The position numbers and the translations under genes were made by a program. The notes beneath the pieces are model-generated. The model saw only the letters and a program-made list of their open reading frames with translations. It was not told the DNA's origin and ran no database searches. DNA of 64,000 nucleotides from Streptomyces sp. DSM 15324 (GTDB lineage Bacteria > Actinomycetota > Actinomycetes > Streptomycetales > Streptomycetaceae): NCBI RefSeq assembly GCF_001514285.1, contig NZ_KQ949028.1:469172-533171 (forward strand), in the 5' to 3' direction. Shown here piece after piece: positions 8,091 to 16,705 of the stretch; within the stretch, counting starts at the first letter, position 1, and every line of letters begins with the position of its first letter.

Positions 8091-9176
8091 TCACCAGCAC
8101 ATGACCGCCGTCTCGCCCGAACCCCAGCCGGAGTACAGGCGGACCCGCACGAAGTAGCGGCGGCCCTTGACGAGGCGGGCCCTGAGCGTGGCGTTGAGTG
8201 GGGTGCCGCCGTCGTCCCGGCCGGCGAGGAAGCGGGGTTCGCCGTCCCGTTCCTCGAAGACCACCACGACCGTGTCGCCCTCCCCGAAGGTGCCCACCGT
8301 GTAGGTGCGGGTCTCCCGCGGCTCCACGGTGAAGTCGGCCTGCTCACCGGGGCCCAGCGACAGCGCCACCGAGCGGAACGGCACCAGCGCCGGCGGCCGC
8401 GGCGCCTCCGGCGGCGGGTACCAGCGCAGCACGAACTCCTTGTCCAGCGGGGAGAGCGCCCCCGGCGGGTGGATCCCGCCCCGGAACTGCTCCGGCTCCA
8501 GGATCAGCCCCGCCGCGAAGGGGTACTCCATCACGGACTGCGGATCCCACACCGAGCCGTTGACCTCGGCGGGGTCCAGCTTGCGCAGGACGTTGAAGAA
8601 CGTGCGGTCCCGGCTCCAGTGGTTCGGCGGGCCCGCCAGGTCGGCGTAGACCGCCTCGTCGTCCCAGTGGATGCCGGCCAACGGGCTCTGGTGCTCGTGC
8701 TGCATGCCGAGCGCGTGCCCGATCTCGTGCAGGGCCGTCGCCCGCTCTCCGGGAGCGGTCAGGTCCCAGCCGAAGTTCATGGTCCGCTCGTTGAGCCCCG
8801 CGAGCAGCGCGTCCCGGCCCACCGCCGACCAGGACCCGTCCCCCTGCTGGAAGCCGATGCGCAGCTCCGCCTCCGAACGGTCGGCGACCTCGGCGAACGA
8901 CACCCCGAGCCCCAGCCCGGCCCACTCGCCGAAGCAGTCGCGCACCACGTCCCGCTGGGCCTCGCCGCCGACCCAGGACACCCGCCGGGTGCCCCCCGAA
9001 CCCGGCACCTGGATCACCGAGGCATCGCTCTCGCCGGCGAAGAAGTGGTAGTGCAGGACCGTGCCGTTGACCCACATCCGGCGCGCGCTCATGAGCGCGC
9101 CCAGCCGCTCGGCGGCCAGCCCCGGCGCGAAGGCGGGGGCCGGCTGCGGCGCGAGCGAGCAGTAGCGGGCGGTCAC
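8091..9176 (-). CDS. M12-like (astacin/matrixin type) zinc metalloprotease
   Basis: A 361-residue protein with a complete extended zinc site HEIGHALGMQH at residues 150-160 (three His ligands, catalytic Glu151) and a downstream Met-turn (SVMEYPF), so it is a metzincin expected to be active. Residues 35-50 (MWVNGTVLHYHFFAG) match the start of the astacin-like/matrixin catalytic domain. The C-terminal third (after about residue 250) is a separate beta-rich region of unknown role. No signal peptide is visible at the GTG start, which suggests a cytoplasmic enzyme or leaderless release. It lies near a subtilase and a CHAT protease but in its own transcription unit. Target unknown. Confidence 0.85.
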   Translation of the reverse strand: MTARYCSLAPQPAPAFAPGLAAERLGALMSARRMWVNGTVLHYHFFAGESDASVIQVPGSGGTRRVSWVGGEAQRDVVRDCFGEWAGLGLGVSFAEVADRSEAELRIGFQQGDGSWSAVGRDALLAGLNERTMNFGWDLTAPGERATALHEIGHALGMQHEHQSPLAGIHWDDEAVYADLAGPPNHWSRDRTFFNVLRKLDPAEVNGSVWDPQSVMEYPFAAGLILEPEQFRGGIHPPGALSPLDKEFVLRWYPPPEAPRPPALVPFRSVALSLGPGEQADFTVEPRETRTYTVGTFGEGDTVVVVFEERDGEPRFLAGRDDGGTPLNATLRARLVKGRRYFVRVRLYSGWGSGETAVMCW

Positions 9177-9272
9177 GGGCCCCAGCCTGCCGTGGCGGCC
9201 CGGCCGGGCGCCTGAGTCGGGGGCTACTCAAGTCGGCCTGTATCAGACCCGAGCAACCGGACTCCTGCTGAC

Positions 9273-11087
9273 GTGACGACGATCGAGACGCATGCCGGGG
9301 CCCTGCGCCCCCCGTTGCCGTTCACCGGCCGGCAGGAGGAACGGGAGCTGGTGCGCCGTGCGCTGGCGGCGGGCCGGCCGGGCCTCGTGCTCACCGGGCC
9401 GGCGGGCTGCGGCCGCACCCGGCTGGCGGCCGAGGCGGTCCGCGCCACCGACTGCGTCCGGGTGGCCGGCACCCCCGGCGCCCGGGGCACCGCCTTCGCC
9501 GCCTTCGCCCACCTGCTCCCCGAACGCGTCACCCTGCACCGGGCCGTCCGGCTCCTGTCCGACACGCGGGTGCTGCTGGTCGACGACGCCCATCTGCTCG
9601 ACGACGCCTCCGCCGCGCTGCTGCACCAACTCGCCGTCCGGGGCCGCACCCGGCTCCTGGTCGTCGTCACCGAGGGCGTCGCCGCCCCGGACGCCGTCAC
9701 CCGGCTGTGGACCGGCGAACTGCTGCCCCGGCTGGTCCTGGAGCCCCTCCCCGCCGAGGACGTCGCCCAGTTGCTCACCGCCGACGCGGGCGGTCCCCTC
9801 GCCCCCCTCACCGTCGGCCGGCTGCACCGTCTGTGCCGGGGCGACCTGCGTCTGCTGCGCGACCTGCTGGCCGCCGTACGCGAGGAGGGCCTGCTCACCG
9901 CGGTGCCCGGCACCGGGGAGCAGGCCTGGCGCGGCCGGGTCCCGCTGACCCCCACGCTCCGCGAACGCGCCGCCCCCGTCCTCGCCCGGCCGTGCCCGCA
10001 GGAACGCGAGACCCTCGACCGGCTCGCCTTCGCGGAGCCCCTGCCGCTGCCCGTGGACACGCTCGACCTGCGGGTCCTCGAACGTCTGGAGGCGGACGGC
10101 CTGATCGAGGCGGACGGCCTGACCGAGCGGGACGGCCTGATCGAGCGGGACGACCTGATCGAGGGGGAGAGGCTGACCGAGGGGGAGGGCCTGATCGAGG
10201 CGGACGACGGCGGGCCCGCGACCGTACGCCTGGCCGACCCGCTGCACGGTCCCGTGCTGCGCGCCGCCGCCGGACGGCTGCGCGCACGCCGGCTGGCCGC
10301 CGGCCGCCGGCCCCTGGACGAGGCCCTCGACGCGGAGGCGGCCGCCCTGGCCGACGGCATCGCCCGCGCCGACCTCCGCTCCGGGCGGGCCCCGGTGGGG
10401 GAGTGGCTGGTCGCCGAGGCGGAGACCGTCCCGCCCGGGTACGCGGCCGTCCGCGCCCGCCACGCCCGCCTGCGCGGCCGACCCCGCGAGGCCGCGGCCT
10501 GGGCGCGGGAGGGCCTCGCCGGCGCGGCGCGGGACGCGGCATGCCTGCGCGAACTCGACCTGGCGGCGGCGGAGTCGGGCCGCGCGCAACTGGTCCGCGA
10601 CGGCGACCCCTACACCGCCGTACGCCTCGGCGCCCCCGGCGAAGCCCTCGGTCTCCTGCCGCCCGGCAGCGTCTTCGCCCGGCACGCCCGGGCCCTCGCC
10701 GACGCCGACGGTCCCGCCCTGGACCGGGTCGCCGGGGACCTGGCGGAGCGCGGGTTCCTGCTGTTCGCGGCGGAGGCGCACGCCCAGGCGGTACGGCTCC
10801 ACCGCGACCCCACCGCCGCCCGCACCGCCCGCACCCGCGCCGTCGCCCTGGCCCGCCGCTGCCCGGGCGCGCGCACGCCTGCGCTGTCCGGGCCTGCCCT
10901 GGGCGAACTCACCGCCCGGCAACGGCAGATCGTCACCCTCGCCGCCGCCGGACTGAGTAACCGTCAGATCGCCGAGCGGCTCACCCTGTCCGTCCGCACG
11001 GTCGGCAACCACCTCTACGGCGCCTACACCCGCCTCGGCGCCGGCGACCGGGCGTCCCTGCCCTGCCTGCTGGAGCAGCCCGCCTAG
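9273..11087 (+). CDS. LuxR-type regulator with N-terminal AAA/NACHT-like ATPase domain
   Basis: A 604-residue transcriptional regulator. An N-terminal P-loop ATPase has Walker A GPAGCGRT (42-49) and Walker B VLLVDDAH (about 100-107). The middle is helical. The C-terminal LuxR helix-turn-helix (LTARQRQIVTLAAAGLSNRQ..., last 55 residues) binds DNA. The protein is shorter than the usual 900-residue LAL regulators. Residues 277-312 are six tandem copies of a charged hexapeptide (L-I/T-E-x-D/E-x), which is not part of any domain I know. It is divergent from the metalloprotease gene across 96 bases, so it may regulate that gene; this is inferred. Confidence 0.85.
   Translation: MTTIETHAGALRPPLPFTGRQEERELVRRALAAGRPGLVLTGPAGCGRTRLAAEAVRATDCVRVAGTPGARGTAFAAFAHLLPERVTLHRAVRLLSDTRVLLVDDAHLLDDASAALLHQLAVRGRTRLLVVVTEGVAAPDAVTRLWTGELLPRLVLEPLPAEDVAQLLTADAGGPLAPLTVGRLHRLCRGDLRLLRDLLAAVREEGLLTAVPGTGEQAWRGRVPLTPTLRERAAPVLARPCPQERETLDRLAFAEPLPLPVDTLDLRVLERLEADGLIEADGLTERDGLIERDDLIEGERLTEGEGLIEADDGGPATVRLADPLHGPVLRAAAGRLRARRLAAGRRPLDEALDAEAAALADGIARADLRSGRAPVGEWLVAEAETVPPGYAAVRARHARLRGRPREAAAWAREGLAGAARDAACLRELDLAAAESGRAQLVRDGDPYTAVRLGAPGEALGLLPPGSVFARHARALADADGPALDRVAGDLAERGFLLFAAEAHAQAVRLHRDPTAARTARTRAVALARRCPGARTPALSGPALGELTARQRQIVTLAAAGLSNRQIAERLTLSVRTVGNHLYGAYTRLGAGDRASLPCLLEQPA
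10101..10208 (+). repeat. In-frame 18-bp tandem repeat, six copies, in the LuxR gene
   Basis: Six consecutive 18-base units related to CTGATCGAGGCGGACGGC, each encoding a hexapeptide beginning Leu-(Ile/Thr)-Glu. Because units are multiples of three, gain or loss of copies would keep the frame. The run sits between the ATPase domain and the helical middle region and could act as a length-variable acidic linker. Confidence 0.85.
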
Positions 11088-11156
11088 GGCGTCGTGTGAA
11101 GAGCTCGCCCTCGTCGCCGTGGCGCTGCTCCTCGCCGCCCTGGCGGCCGCGGCTGG

Positions 11157-13760
11157 TCACGCCGCCCCGAACGCAGTGAACGCCCACCCCGTCGCCTGGT
11201 GCAGCGCGTCCCCCGGCAGGGCGGCCCGGGCGTCGCGCAGCGCCTCGGCGAGACTCGCGCCGTCGCCGAGCCCCTTGTGCAGCGCCAGCATCAGCGGCAC
11301 CACCGCCGCGTCGTTCACCGGCGCACTGCTCGCCACCACACCCGCCGTGCCCAGGGGCAGCAACGCGGTGACCAGACCGAGGAGTTCGTCGGCGCCGACC
11401 GAGGCGAGCCGGGCGGTGTCGCAGCTGGAGAGGATGATCCGGTACGGGCTGCGGGCGAGCCGCTCGAAGTCATGGACGATCAGCGGGCCGTCGGCCATGC
11501 GCAGCGCCGAGAACATCGGGCTGTCGGCACGGAAGGTGCCGTGCGCGGCGATGTGCGCCAGCGCCGCCCCGTCCAGCTCCCGCAGCACCCGGTTGCCGTG
11601 CGCGTCGGCCTGTTCCAGCACCGTGGCCCTGCCGTACCGCCCCGCCACCTCCGGCACCTCCGCGCCCCCGGTCGCCAGCCCCGGGCCGCGCACCAGGACC
11701 TGCCGGCCGCCCGGCGGCGGCTCGGTGTCCCGGGCCCGCAGCCAGGCGCTCGCCGACGGCGACACGCTCACCACCCGCTCGCGCAGCGAGGGCAGCAGCG
11801 CCCAGGGCACCCGGTGCAGCCGCGCCGGGGGCACCACCACCACCGGCCCCGTGCCCAGCAGCCGCGCCGCCTCGCCCAGCAGCAGTTCCTCCAGCCGGCG
11901 CCCCGCCGCCTCGGCCACCGGCAGCCGTGCCTCCCCGCCCGGGTGGGCCAGCCGGCGCAACGCCGCCTGCACGTACTCGGCCTCGCGCTCCGCCTCCGCC
12001 AGCAGCCCGCCGGTGAACCGCCGCACCCGCCCCCCGCCGCACAGCAGCACCTGCACCCGCCCGTCCAGCACGGCGAGTTCGACCAGCCGCCCGTCACCGA
12101 GCCGGTCCAGGAGCCGGCCCGCGTCGAACCGGCCGCCGTACCCCGGCGCATGCCCGCGGATGTGCAGGGTCCGGGAGCGGATCTCCCGCTCCAGCCGCCG
12201 CTGCTCCCGTTCCAGGGCGGGCACCGGACGCCCGTCCATCCGGGCCTCCTCCGCGCGCGCCGCGATCACCCGGAACGCGGTCAGCCCGCTCAGCAGCGCC
12301 GGATCGGCCGGCGGCCGGGTCGGCGGCGTGGACAGGGCCGTCGCCCGCCAGCGCTCGCTCCACTCCAGCAGCCGGCGGGGCCCGCCCCGCTCCAGGCTCA
12401 CCTGCTGGGCCAGCGCGGCCAGTTCGGCCCCCTGCGCGGTGGCCCGGGCCCGCAGCTCCGAGGCGCCCAGCGTCGTACGGTGGTCGTCGAGGACGGCGAG
12501 TCCGCGTCGGCAGGCCTCCAGCACCCCCCGGTCCGACCCGGTGGCCCGGGCCCGCAGCGCCTGGGCCGCCCAGCCCGTCATCCGCGCCAGCGGCGGCCCG
12601 CTGCGCCGGCTGCGCGCGGCGACCTCCAGATACCGTTCGGCGTCCGCCGACCAGTCCAGGCCGAGCGCGATCCGGCCCGCCAGCAGCCAGGCCTCCGGCG
12701 CCGCCGGTGCCCCGAAGGACGACAGCCGCTCCGCCACCCTGACCGTGTCGGCGACCAGCCGCCCCGAACCGCGCCCGGCCGCCACGCGCGCGTCGATCAG
12801 CACGAGCCGGGCGTGCGCCTCCCACCAGGTGCGCCGCTGCCCGGCGAACAGCCGCACCGCCACCGCCGCCCGTGCGATCGCCGTACCCGGATCGCCCGCC
12901 AGCCGTGCGGCCTTGGCGGCGGCCAGCAGCAGTTCCGCCTTACGGGTGGACTGGCCGCCGATGCCGTCCAGGACCGCCGTGGCCGCGTCCGCCTCGGCCA
13001 GGGCCTCCGGCGCCAGCCCGGCCGCCATCAGCACCTCGCAGCGGCGGATGTTGAGCATGAAGGTGGGCGTGCCGAGCTTGGCGTACCGTTCCTCGGCCTC
13101 GTCGAGGAGCCGCAGCGCCGCCGGGACGTCCCCCGAGCGGAACGCGGCCAGACCCCGGCTCTCCACCGCGTCCGCCTTGTCGTGCTCCTGGCCCGTGGTG
13201 TCCCACAGCGCCTCGGCCGCCGTGAAGTCCGCCTCCGCCCGCTCCACCGCCCCGAGCGCGAGGTGCACGGTGGCGCGCAGGGTCAGCGCGCGCGCCGTCC
13301 AGATCACGTCGTCCGCCTGCCGCAGCACCGGGATCGCCCGCCGTACGTCCTCCAGCGCCTCCGGGTGGTGCCCGAGCACCCACCACGAGTAGGCCCGCCG
13401 GTACAGCACGCGCGCGCGGGTGTGGCCCGTCCCGCGCGCGATCCCCCGCTCGAAGGCCGTCAGGCCCTGCCGGGTGCGGCCGGCGTGCACCAGCGCCACC
13501 CCGAGCGTGGCCAGCACGTCCGCCTCGCGCTCCGCGGAGTCCGCGCGCGCCGCCAGGTCGCGGGCGCGCCGCAGATGGTCCAGGGCGAGCCGCATGTCGC
13601 CCCAGTCGCGCTGCCAGATGCCGATCACCTGGTGCGCGACCGAGGCGCGCAACGGCGTCGGATCGGTGTCGAGCACCCCCTGCGCCCGCGACAACGCGTC
13701 GTTGGGGGCGGCGAACACCATCGGCAGCAGTTCGAGAACCGGGTCGTTTCCCGCTGTCAC
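11157..13760 (-). CDS. TPR-CHAT protein (caspase-like protease with tetratricopeptide region)
   Basis: An 867-residue protein with two parts. Residues roughly 1-560 are Ala/Leu/Arg-rich helical repeats with TPR-like spacing (for example the segments around LDHLRRARDLAARAD and RGLAVLDDH). The C-terminal CHAT domain belongs to the caspase/separase clan, with catalytic His740 in IAAHGTF and Cys780 in LSSCDTA, both present. I start at the GTG of VTAGNDPVLELL, because the 71 codons upstream are Pro/Arg-rich and lie in a G-rich intergenic tract. It is divergent from a subtilase, sigma factor and partner gene, which recur together in Streptomyces as far as I recall. CHAT proteases are usually kept inactive by their TPR region until a signal or binding partner arrives; the trigger here is unknown. 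Confidence 0.87.
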   Translation of the reverse strand: MTAGNDPVLELLPMVFAAPNDALSRAQGVLDTDPTPLRASVAHQVIGIWQRDWGDMRLALDHLRRARDLAARADSAEREADVLATLGVALVHAGRTRQGLTAFERGIARGTGHTRARVLYRRAYSWWVLGHHPEALEDVRRAIPVLRQADDVIWTARALTLRATVHLALGAVERAEADFTAAEALWDTTGQEHDKADAVESRGLAAFRSGDVPAALRLLDEAEERYAKLGTPTFMLNIRRCEVLMAAGLAPEALAEADAATAVLDGIGGQSTRKAELLLAAAKAARLAGDPGTAIARAAVAVRLFAGQRRTWWEAHARLVLIDARVAAGRGSGRLVADTVRVAERLSSFGAPAAPEAWLLAGRIALGLDWSADAERYLEVAARSRRSGPPLARMTGWAAQALRARATGSDRGVLEACRRGLAVLDDHRTTLGASELRARATAQGAELAALAQQVSLERGGPRRLLEWSERWRATALSTPPTRPPADPALLSGLTAFRVIAARAEEARMDGRPVPALEREQRRLEREIRSRTLHIRGHAPGYGGRFDAGRLLDRLGDGRLVELAVLDGRVQVLLCGGGRVRRFTGGLLAEAEREAEYVQAALRRLAHPGGEARLPVAEAAGRRLEELLLGEAARLLGTGPVVVVPPARLHRVPWALLPSLRERVVSVSPSASAWLRARDTEPPPGGRQVLVRGPGLATGGAEVPEVAGRYGRATVLEQADAHGNRVLRELDGAALAHIAAHGTFRADSPMFSALRMADGPLIVHDFERLARSPYRIILSSCDTARLASVGADELLGLVTALLPLGTAGVVASSAPVNDAAVVPLMLALHKGLGDGASLAEALRDARAALPGDALHQATGWAFTAFGAA

Positions 13761-13829
13761 TCCACGGATGGTAGTGCTCCGCACGGCAGGCCACACCGGT
13801 CGGGAGCGGTATCGGCCGTCGTCGCCGTC

Positions 13830-13930
13830 GGGGGGAGGAGGGAGGGAGGCGGGCAGGGCAGCGCGGCAGGGCGGCGGGGGACGGCGGGGGACGGCAGGGC
13901 GGGGCGCCGGGACGGGGCGCCAGGGCGGGG
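13830..13930. repeat. G-rich tract between divergent CHAT and subtilase genes
   Basis: The plus strand has many closely spaced runs of 3-6 G (for example GGGGGAGGAGGGAGGGAGG at the left end, and repeated GGCGGGGGAC and GCGGGGCGC units). This is compatible with G-quadruplex formation and is not coding in any convincing frame. It sits upstream of both start codons (13760 minus, 14057 plus), so it may influence both promoters. I see no clear -35/-10 hexamers inside it. Confidence 0.5.
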
Positions 13931-14056
13931 CGTACGCACACAAGTACGCCACCCCGTTCCGCAACCGCACCACCGTCCCCGCCGTCGCACCACCTGTATC
14001 AGCGGACCGCCCGGCGGATCACACTGACGACCCACCGGCCAGGGGGAGGACACGGC

Positions 14057-15469
14057 ATGGCACCACGGCGATTCCACGAACAGTTCGACCAGATCCAGCG
14101 CGCGCTGCCCGGCGTACCGCTCGCGATGGGACCCGACGACTCCGCCGAGTTCATCTACGAGAAGGGCGTCGTCCTCGCCCGTGACGGAGAGGAGGCGCAG
14201 GTCGTCGAGGACACCGTCCGCGCCCACTTCACCGCGACGGAGGGCCTGACCGCCGACGACGTCCGGCGCGCGGGACCGCGCACCAACCGCTCCGGCATCA
14301 CCCGCATCCGGGTCGGCGACCCCGGCCGGGGCGACCGCACCGCCGACCACGCCGTCGCCGGCGCCGTGCGCGCCCTGCGCGAGGCGGAGGGCCGTACCGG
14401 ACGCCGCCTGGTCAGCCGCAACCACGTGGTGTCGATCGCCGTCAACGCCTGCCCCGGCGACGAGCCCGTGCCCGCCCCGGCCGCCGGTCTGCCCAACCCC
14501 GCCCCGGCCGAGGGCGGTCACGACCCGGACTCCGCCGTCGGCGTCCTGGTGGTCGACACCGGCCTGATGCACGACTACCGCTCCTACCCGCCGCTCGCCC
14601 GCACCGACGGCGACCTCCAGATCCGCGAGACCGACGAGGAGGGCGTCCTCCAGCAGTACGTCGGCCACGGCACGTTCATCGCCTCGCTGGTCGCGGCCGT
14701 CGCGCCCCACACCGACGTCACCGTGCGGAACACGCTCAACGACTGCGGGGCCGTTCTGGAGGACGAGTTCGGCGAGAAGCTCTTCGACGCCGTGGAGCAG
14801 GGCGGCTGGCCGGACATCCTCAGCCTCTCCGCCGGCACCTCCAACGGAAGGCCCGACGGACTCCTCGGCCTCGACGCCTTCCTGCGGGCCCTGCGCGCCC
14901 AGCGCACCCTCCTGGTGGCGGCCGCCGGCAACAACGCCAGCGCCACCCCCTTCTGGCCGGCCGCCTACGGCTCGCTTCCCGAGTACGCCGACGCCGTGCT
15001 GTCGGTCGGCGCGCTGCGCGCCGACGGCGAGTTCGGCGCCTGCTTCAGCAACCACGGCCCCTGGGTCCGGGTCTACGCCCCCGGCGAGCGCCTCACCGGC
15101 GCCCTCACCGGCTTCGCCACCCCTGTCCCGTACGTCTACCAGCACTCCACCTACGACAGCTGCCGCTACGGCTTCGGGTACGCCTGCACCTGCCGCTCCC
15201 CGCGCCACACCGGCGTGCTGAGCGACGGTTCGGGCAAGCCGGACCAGGTGATGTTCGAGGGGTTCGCCTCCTGGAGCGGGACCTCTTTCGCCACCCCCCT
15301 GGTCGCCGGGCTCGTCGCCGCCCACATGACCGCGAACAAGGAGACCGATCCCCGTGCCGCCGCCCGTCAACTGCTCGAAAACAATGCCGAGTTCGCCGAG
15401 GTGCGCGGGGCGCACGTCCCGGCGCTGCGCCCGGCCGGCTGGCGTCCGGCCCCGGTCGGCGCGTCCTGA
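14057..15469 (+). CDS. S8 family serine peptidase (subtilase), cytoplasmic type
   Basis: A 470-residue subtilase with the full triad: Asp167 in VVDTG, His204 in VGHGTF, Ser410 in SGTSFATP, and the oxyanion Asn292 in AAGNN. The N-terminal 150 residues are a charged region with no signal peptide, and it is not a typical I9 propeptide, so it likely works inside the cell. A Cys-rich insertion (CRYGFGYACTC, about 369-379) between the oxyanion Asn and the Ser is unusual for subtilases. ATG with GGGGGAGGA upstream. It heads a three-gene run with a sigma factor and a small acidic protein and is divergent from the CHAT gene. It could be a substrate, activator or executioner in that module. Confidence 0.9.
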   Translation: MAPRRFHEQFDQIQRALPGVPLAMGPDDSAEFIYEKGVVLARDGEEAQVVEDTVRAHFTATEGLTADDVRRAGPRTNRSGITRIRVGDPGRGDRTADHAVAGAVRALREAEGRTGRRLVSRNHVVSIAVNACPGDEPVPAPAAGLPNPAPAEGGHDPDSAVGVLVVDTGLMHDYRSYPPLARTDGDLQIRETDEEGVLQQYVGHGTFIASLVAAVAPHTDVTVRNTLNDCGAVLEDEFGEKLFDAVEQGGWPDILSLSAGTSNGRPDGLLGLDAFLRALRAQRTLLVAAAGNNASATPFWPAAYGSLPEYADAVLSVGALRADGEFGACFSNHGPWVRVYAPGERLTGALTGFATPVPYVYQHSTYDSCRYGFGYACTCRSPRHTGVLSDGSGKPDQVMFEGFASWSGTSFATPLVAGLVAAHMTANKETDPRAAARQLLENNAEFAEVRGAHVPALRPAGWRPAPVGAS

Positions 15470-15551
15470 GCGGGCCGGCGGGAACCGCATGAGGTCCGAA
15501 GGAGCACCCGTCACGGCGTACGATGACAGGCCGTACACGAGGGGTGGGGCC

Positions 15552-16127
15552 GTGGACCGTACAGATGTCGGCGCGCTCGTCCGGTCGGCCGTCGACGGCG
15601 AAACGGCGGCCTGGAAGGCGCTCGTGGAAGGGCTGAGTCCGCTGGTGTGGTCGGTCGTGCGCGCACACCGGCTCTCCGAGGCCGACGGACACGAGGTCTA
15701 CCAGACCGTGTGGTTCCGCTTCGCCCAGCACCTCGGCCGGATCCGCGAGCCGGAGAAGGCGGGCTCGTGGCTCGCGAGCACCGCGCGCAACGAGTGCCTG
15801 AAGGTGCTCAAGAGTTCGAGACGGCTGACACCGACCGACGATCCGCAGCTGCTGGACCGCGCCAGCGACGAACCGACGCCCGAGCAGTCGGTCCTCGACT
15901 CGGAGGAGGCGGCCGCGCAGAGCGAGCGCGTCCGTTTCCTGTGGCAGGAGCTCGAAGCGCTCGGCGACCGCTGCCGGCAGCTGCTGCGGGTGCTGGTCTC
16001 CTCGCCCCCGCCCAGCTACCAGGAGGTGTCGAGCGCGCTCGGCATCGCCGTCGGCAGCATCGGGCCGATGCGCCAGCGATGTCTGCGCCGTCTGCGGGCC
16101 CGACTCGACGCACGGGGAGCACGGTGA
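15552..16127 (+). CDS. RNA polymerase sigma-70 family factor (ECF-like)
   Basis: A 191-residue sigma factor with a sigma-2 region (about 25-95, including the core-binding and -10 recognition segment around VYQTVWFRFAQHLGRI) and a sigma-4 helix-turn-helix near the C-terminus (SYQEVSSALGIAVGSIGPMRQR). I chose the GTG preceded by GAGGGGTGGGG. An in-frame ATG at 15489 would add 21 residues with a poorer ribosome site. It follows the subtilase by 82 bases and overlaps the partner gene by four bases. It would direct RNA polymerase to unknown promoters, perhaps its own, when released from control. No classical anti-sigma zinc-finger protein is adjacent. Confidence 0.88.
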   Translation: MDRTDVGALVRSAVDGETAAWKALVEGLSPLVWSVVRAHRLSEADGHEVYQTVWFRFAQHLGRIREPEKAGSWLASTARNECLKVLKSSRRLTPTDDPQLLDRASDEPTPEQSVLDSEEAAAQSERVRFLWQELEALGDRCRQLLRVLVSSPPPSYQEVSSALGIAVGSIGPMRQRCLRRLRARLDARGAR

Positions 16128-16690
16128 ACGGCATGAGTGACGACAGGTTCGGCGACCGGTTCGACGACCGGTTGGGCGGCAGGTTCGGCGACCGGGCCGA
16201 CGGCCGGGTGGACGACGGGCTCAACGACGGCTTCGAGGAGGGTTTCGAGGACGACGAGTTCGACCTCGGGAGCCTGGAGGAGGAGCTGCGCCAGACCGTG
16301 GCCATCCTCGATCCGGTCCCGGCTGAGCTGCGCCGGATCGCCGTCGAGGCGTACGCGCTGCACGACCTGGACGCCCGGGTCGCCGAGTTGACCTTCGACT
16401 CGCTGACCGACGCGATCCCCGTCAGGGGAGCCGGGGACGTACCGCGGATGCTGACCTTCCACAGCGGTGGCCTCACGGTCGACGTGGAGGTGTCCGAGGA
16501 CGGCCTGCTGGGGCAGCTGCTGCCGCCGCAGTCCGCGTCGGTCGAGGTCCTGCACGGCCCGCGCGCGGGGGCCGCGCTCACCGCCGACGCCATGGGCCGC
16601 TTCGCCTGCCCCACCCCGCCCACCGGCCCGTTCGCCCTGCGGCTGCGGACCGGCGGCGAGGTGGTCGTCACGGAGTGGATGCGGGCCTGA
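16124..16690 (+). CDS. Small acidic partner protein of the CHAT/subtilase/sigma module
   Basis: A 188-residue protein starting at GTG in a GTGA overlap with the sigma gene; an ATG three codons in is the alternative. Residues 4-30 are an Asp/Arg/Phe/Gly repeat (units like DRFGDRF), then a Glu/Asp-rich helix (EEGFEDDEFDLGSLEEEL), a helical part with AYALHDLDARVAELTFDS, and a beta-rich C-terminal domain (LTFHSGGLTVDVEVSEDG, PPTGPFALRLR). I recognise it only as a protein commonly seen next to such sigma factors. Its tight coupling suggests it binds or restrains the sigma factor. It has no transmembrane segment and no zinc ligands. Confidence 0.75.
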   Translation: MNGMSDDRFGDRFDDRLGGRFGDRADGRVDDGLNDGFEEGFEDDEFDLGSLEEELRQTVAILDPVPAELRRIAVEAYALHDLDARVAELTFDSLTDAIPVRGAGDVPRMLTFHSGGLTVDVEVSEDGLLGQLLPPQSASVEVLHGPRAGAALTADAMGRFACPTPPTGPFALRLRTGGEVVVTEWMRA

Positions 16691-16705
16691 CCGGGACGGC
16701 CGCCC

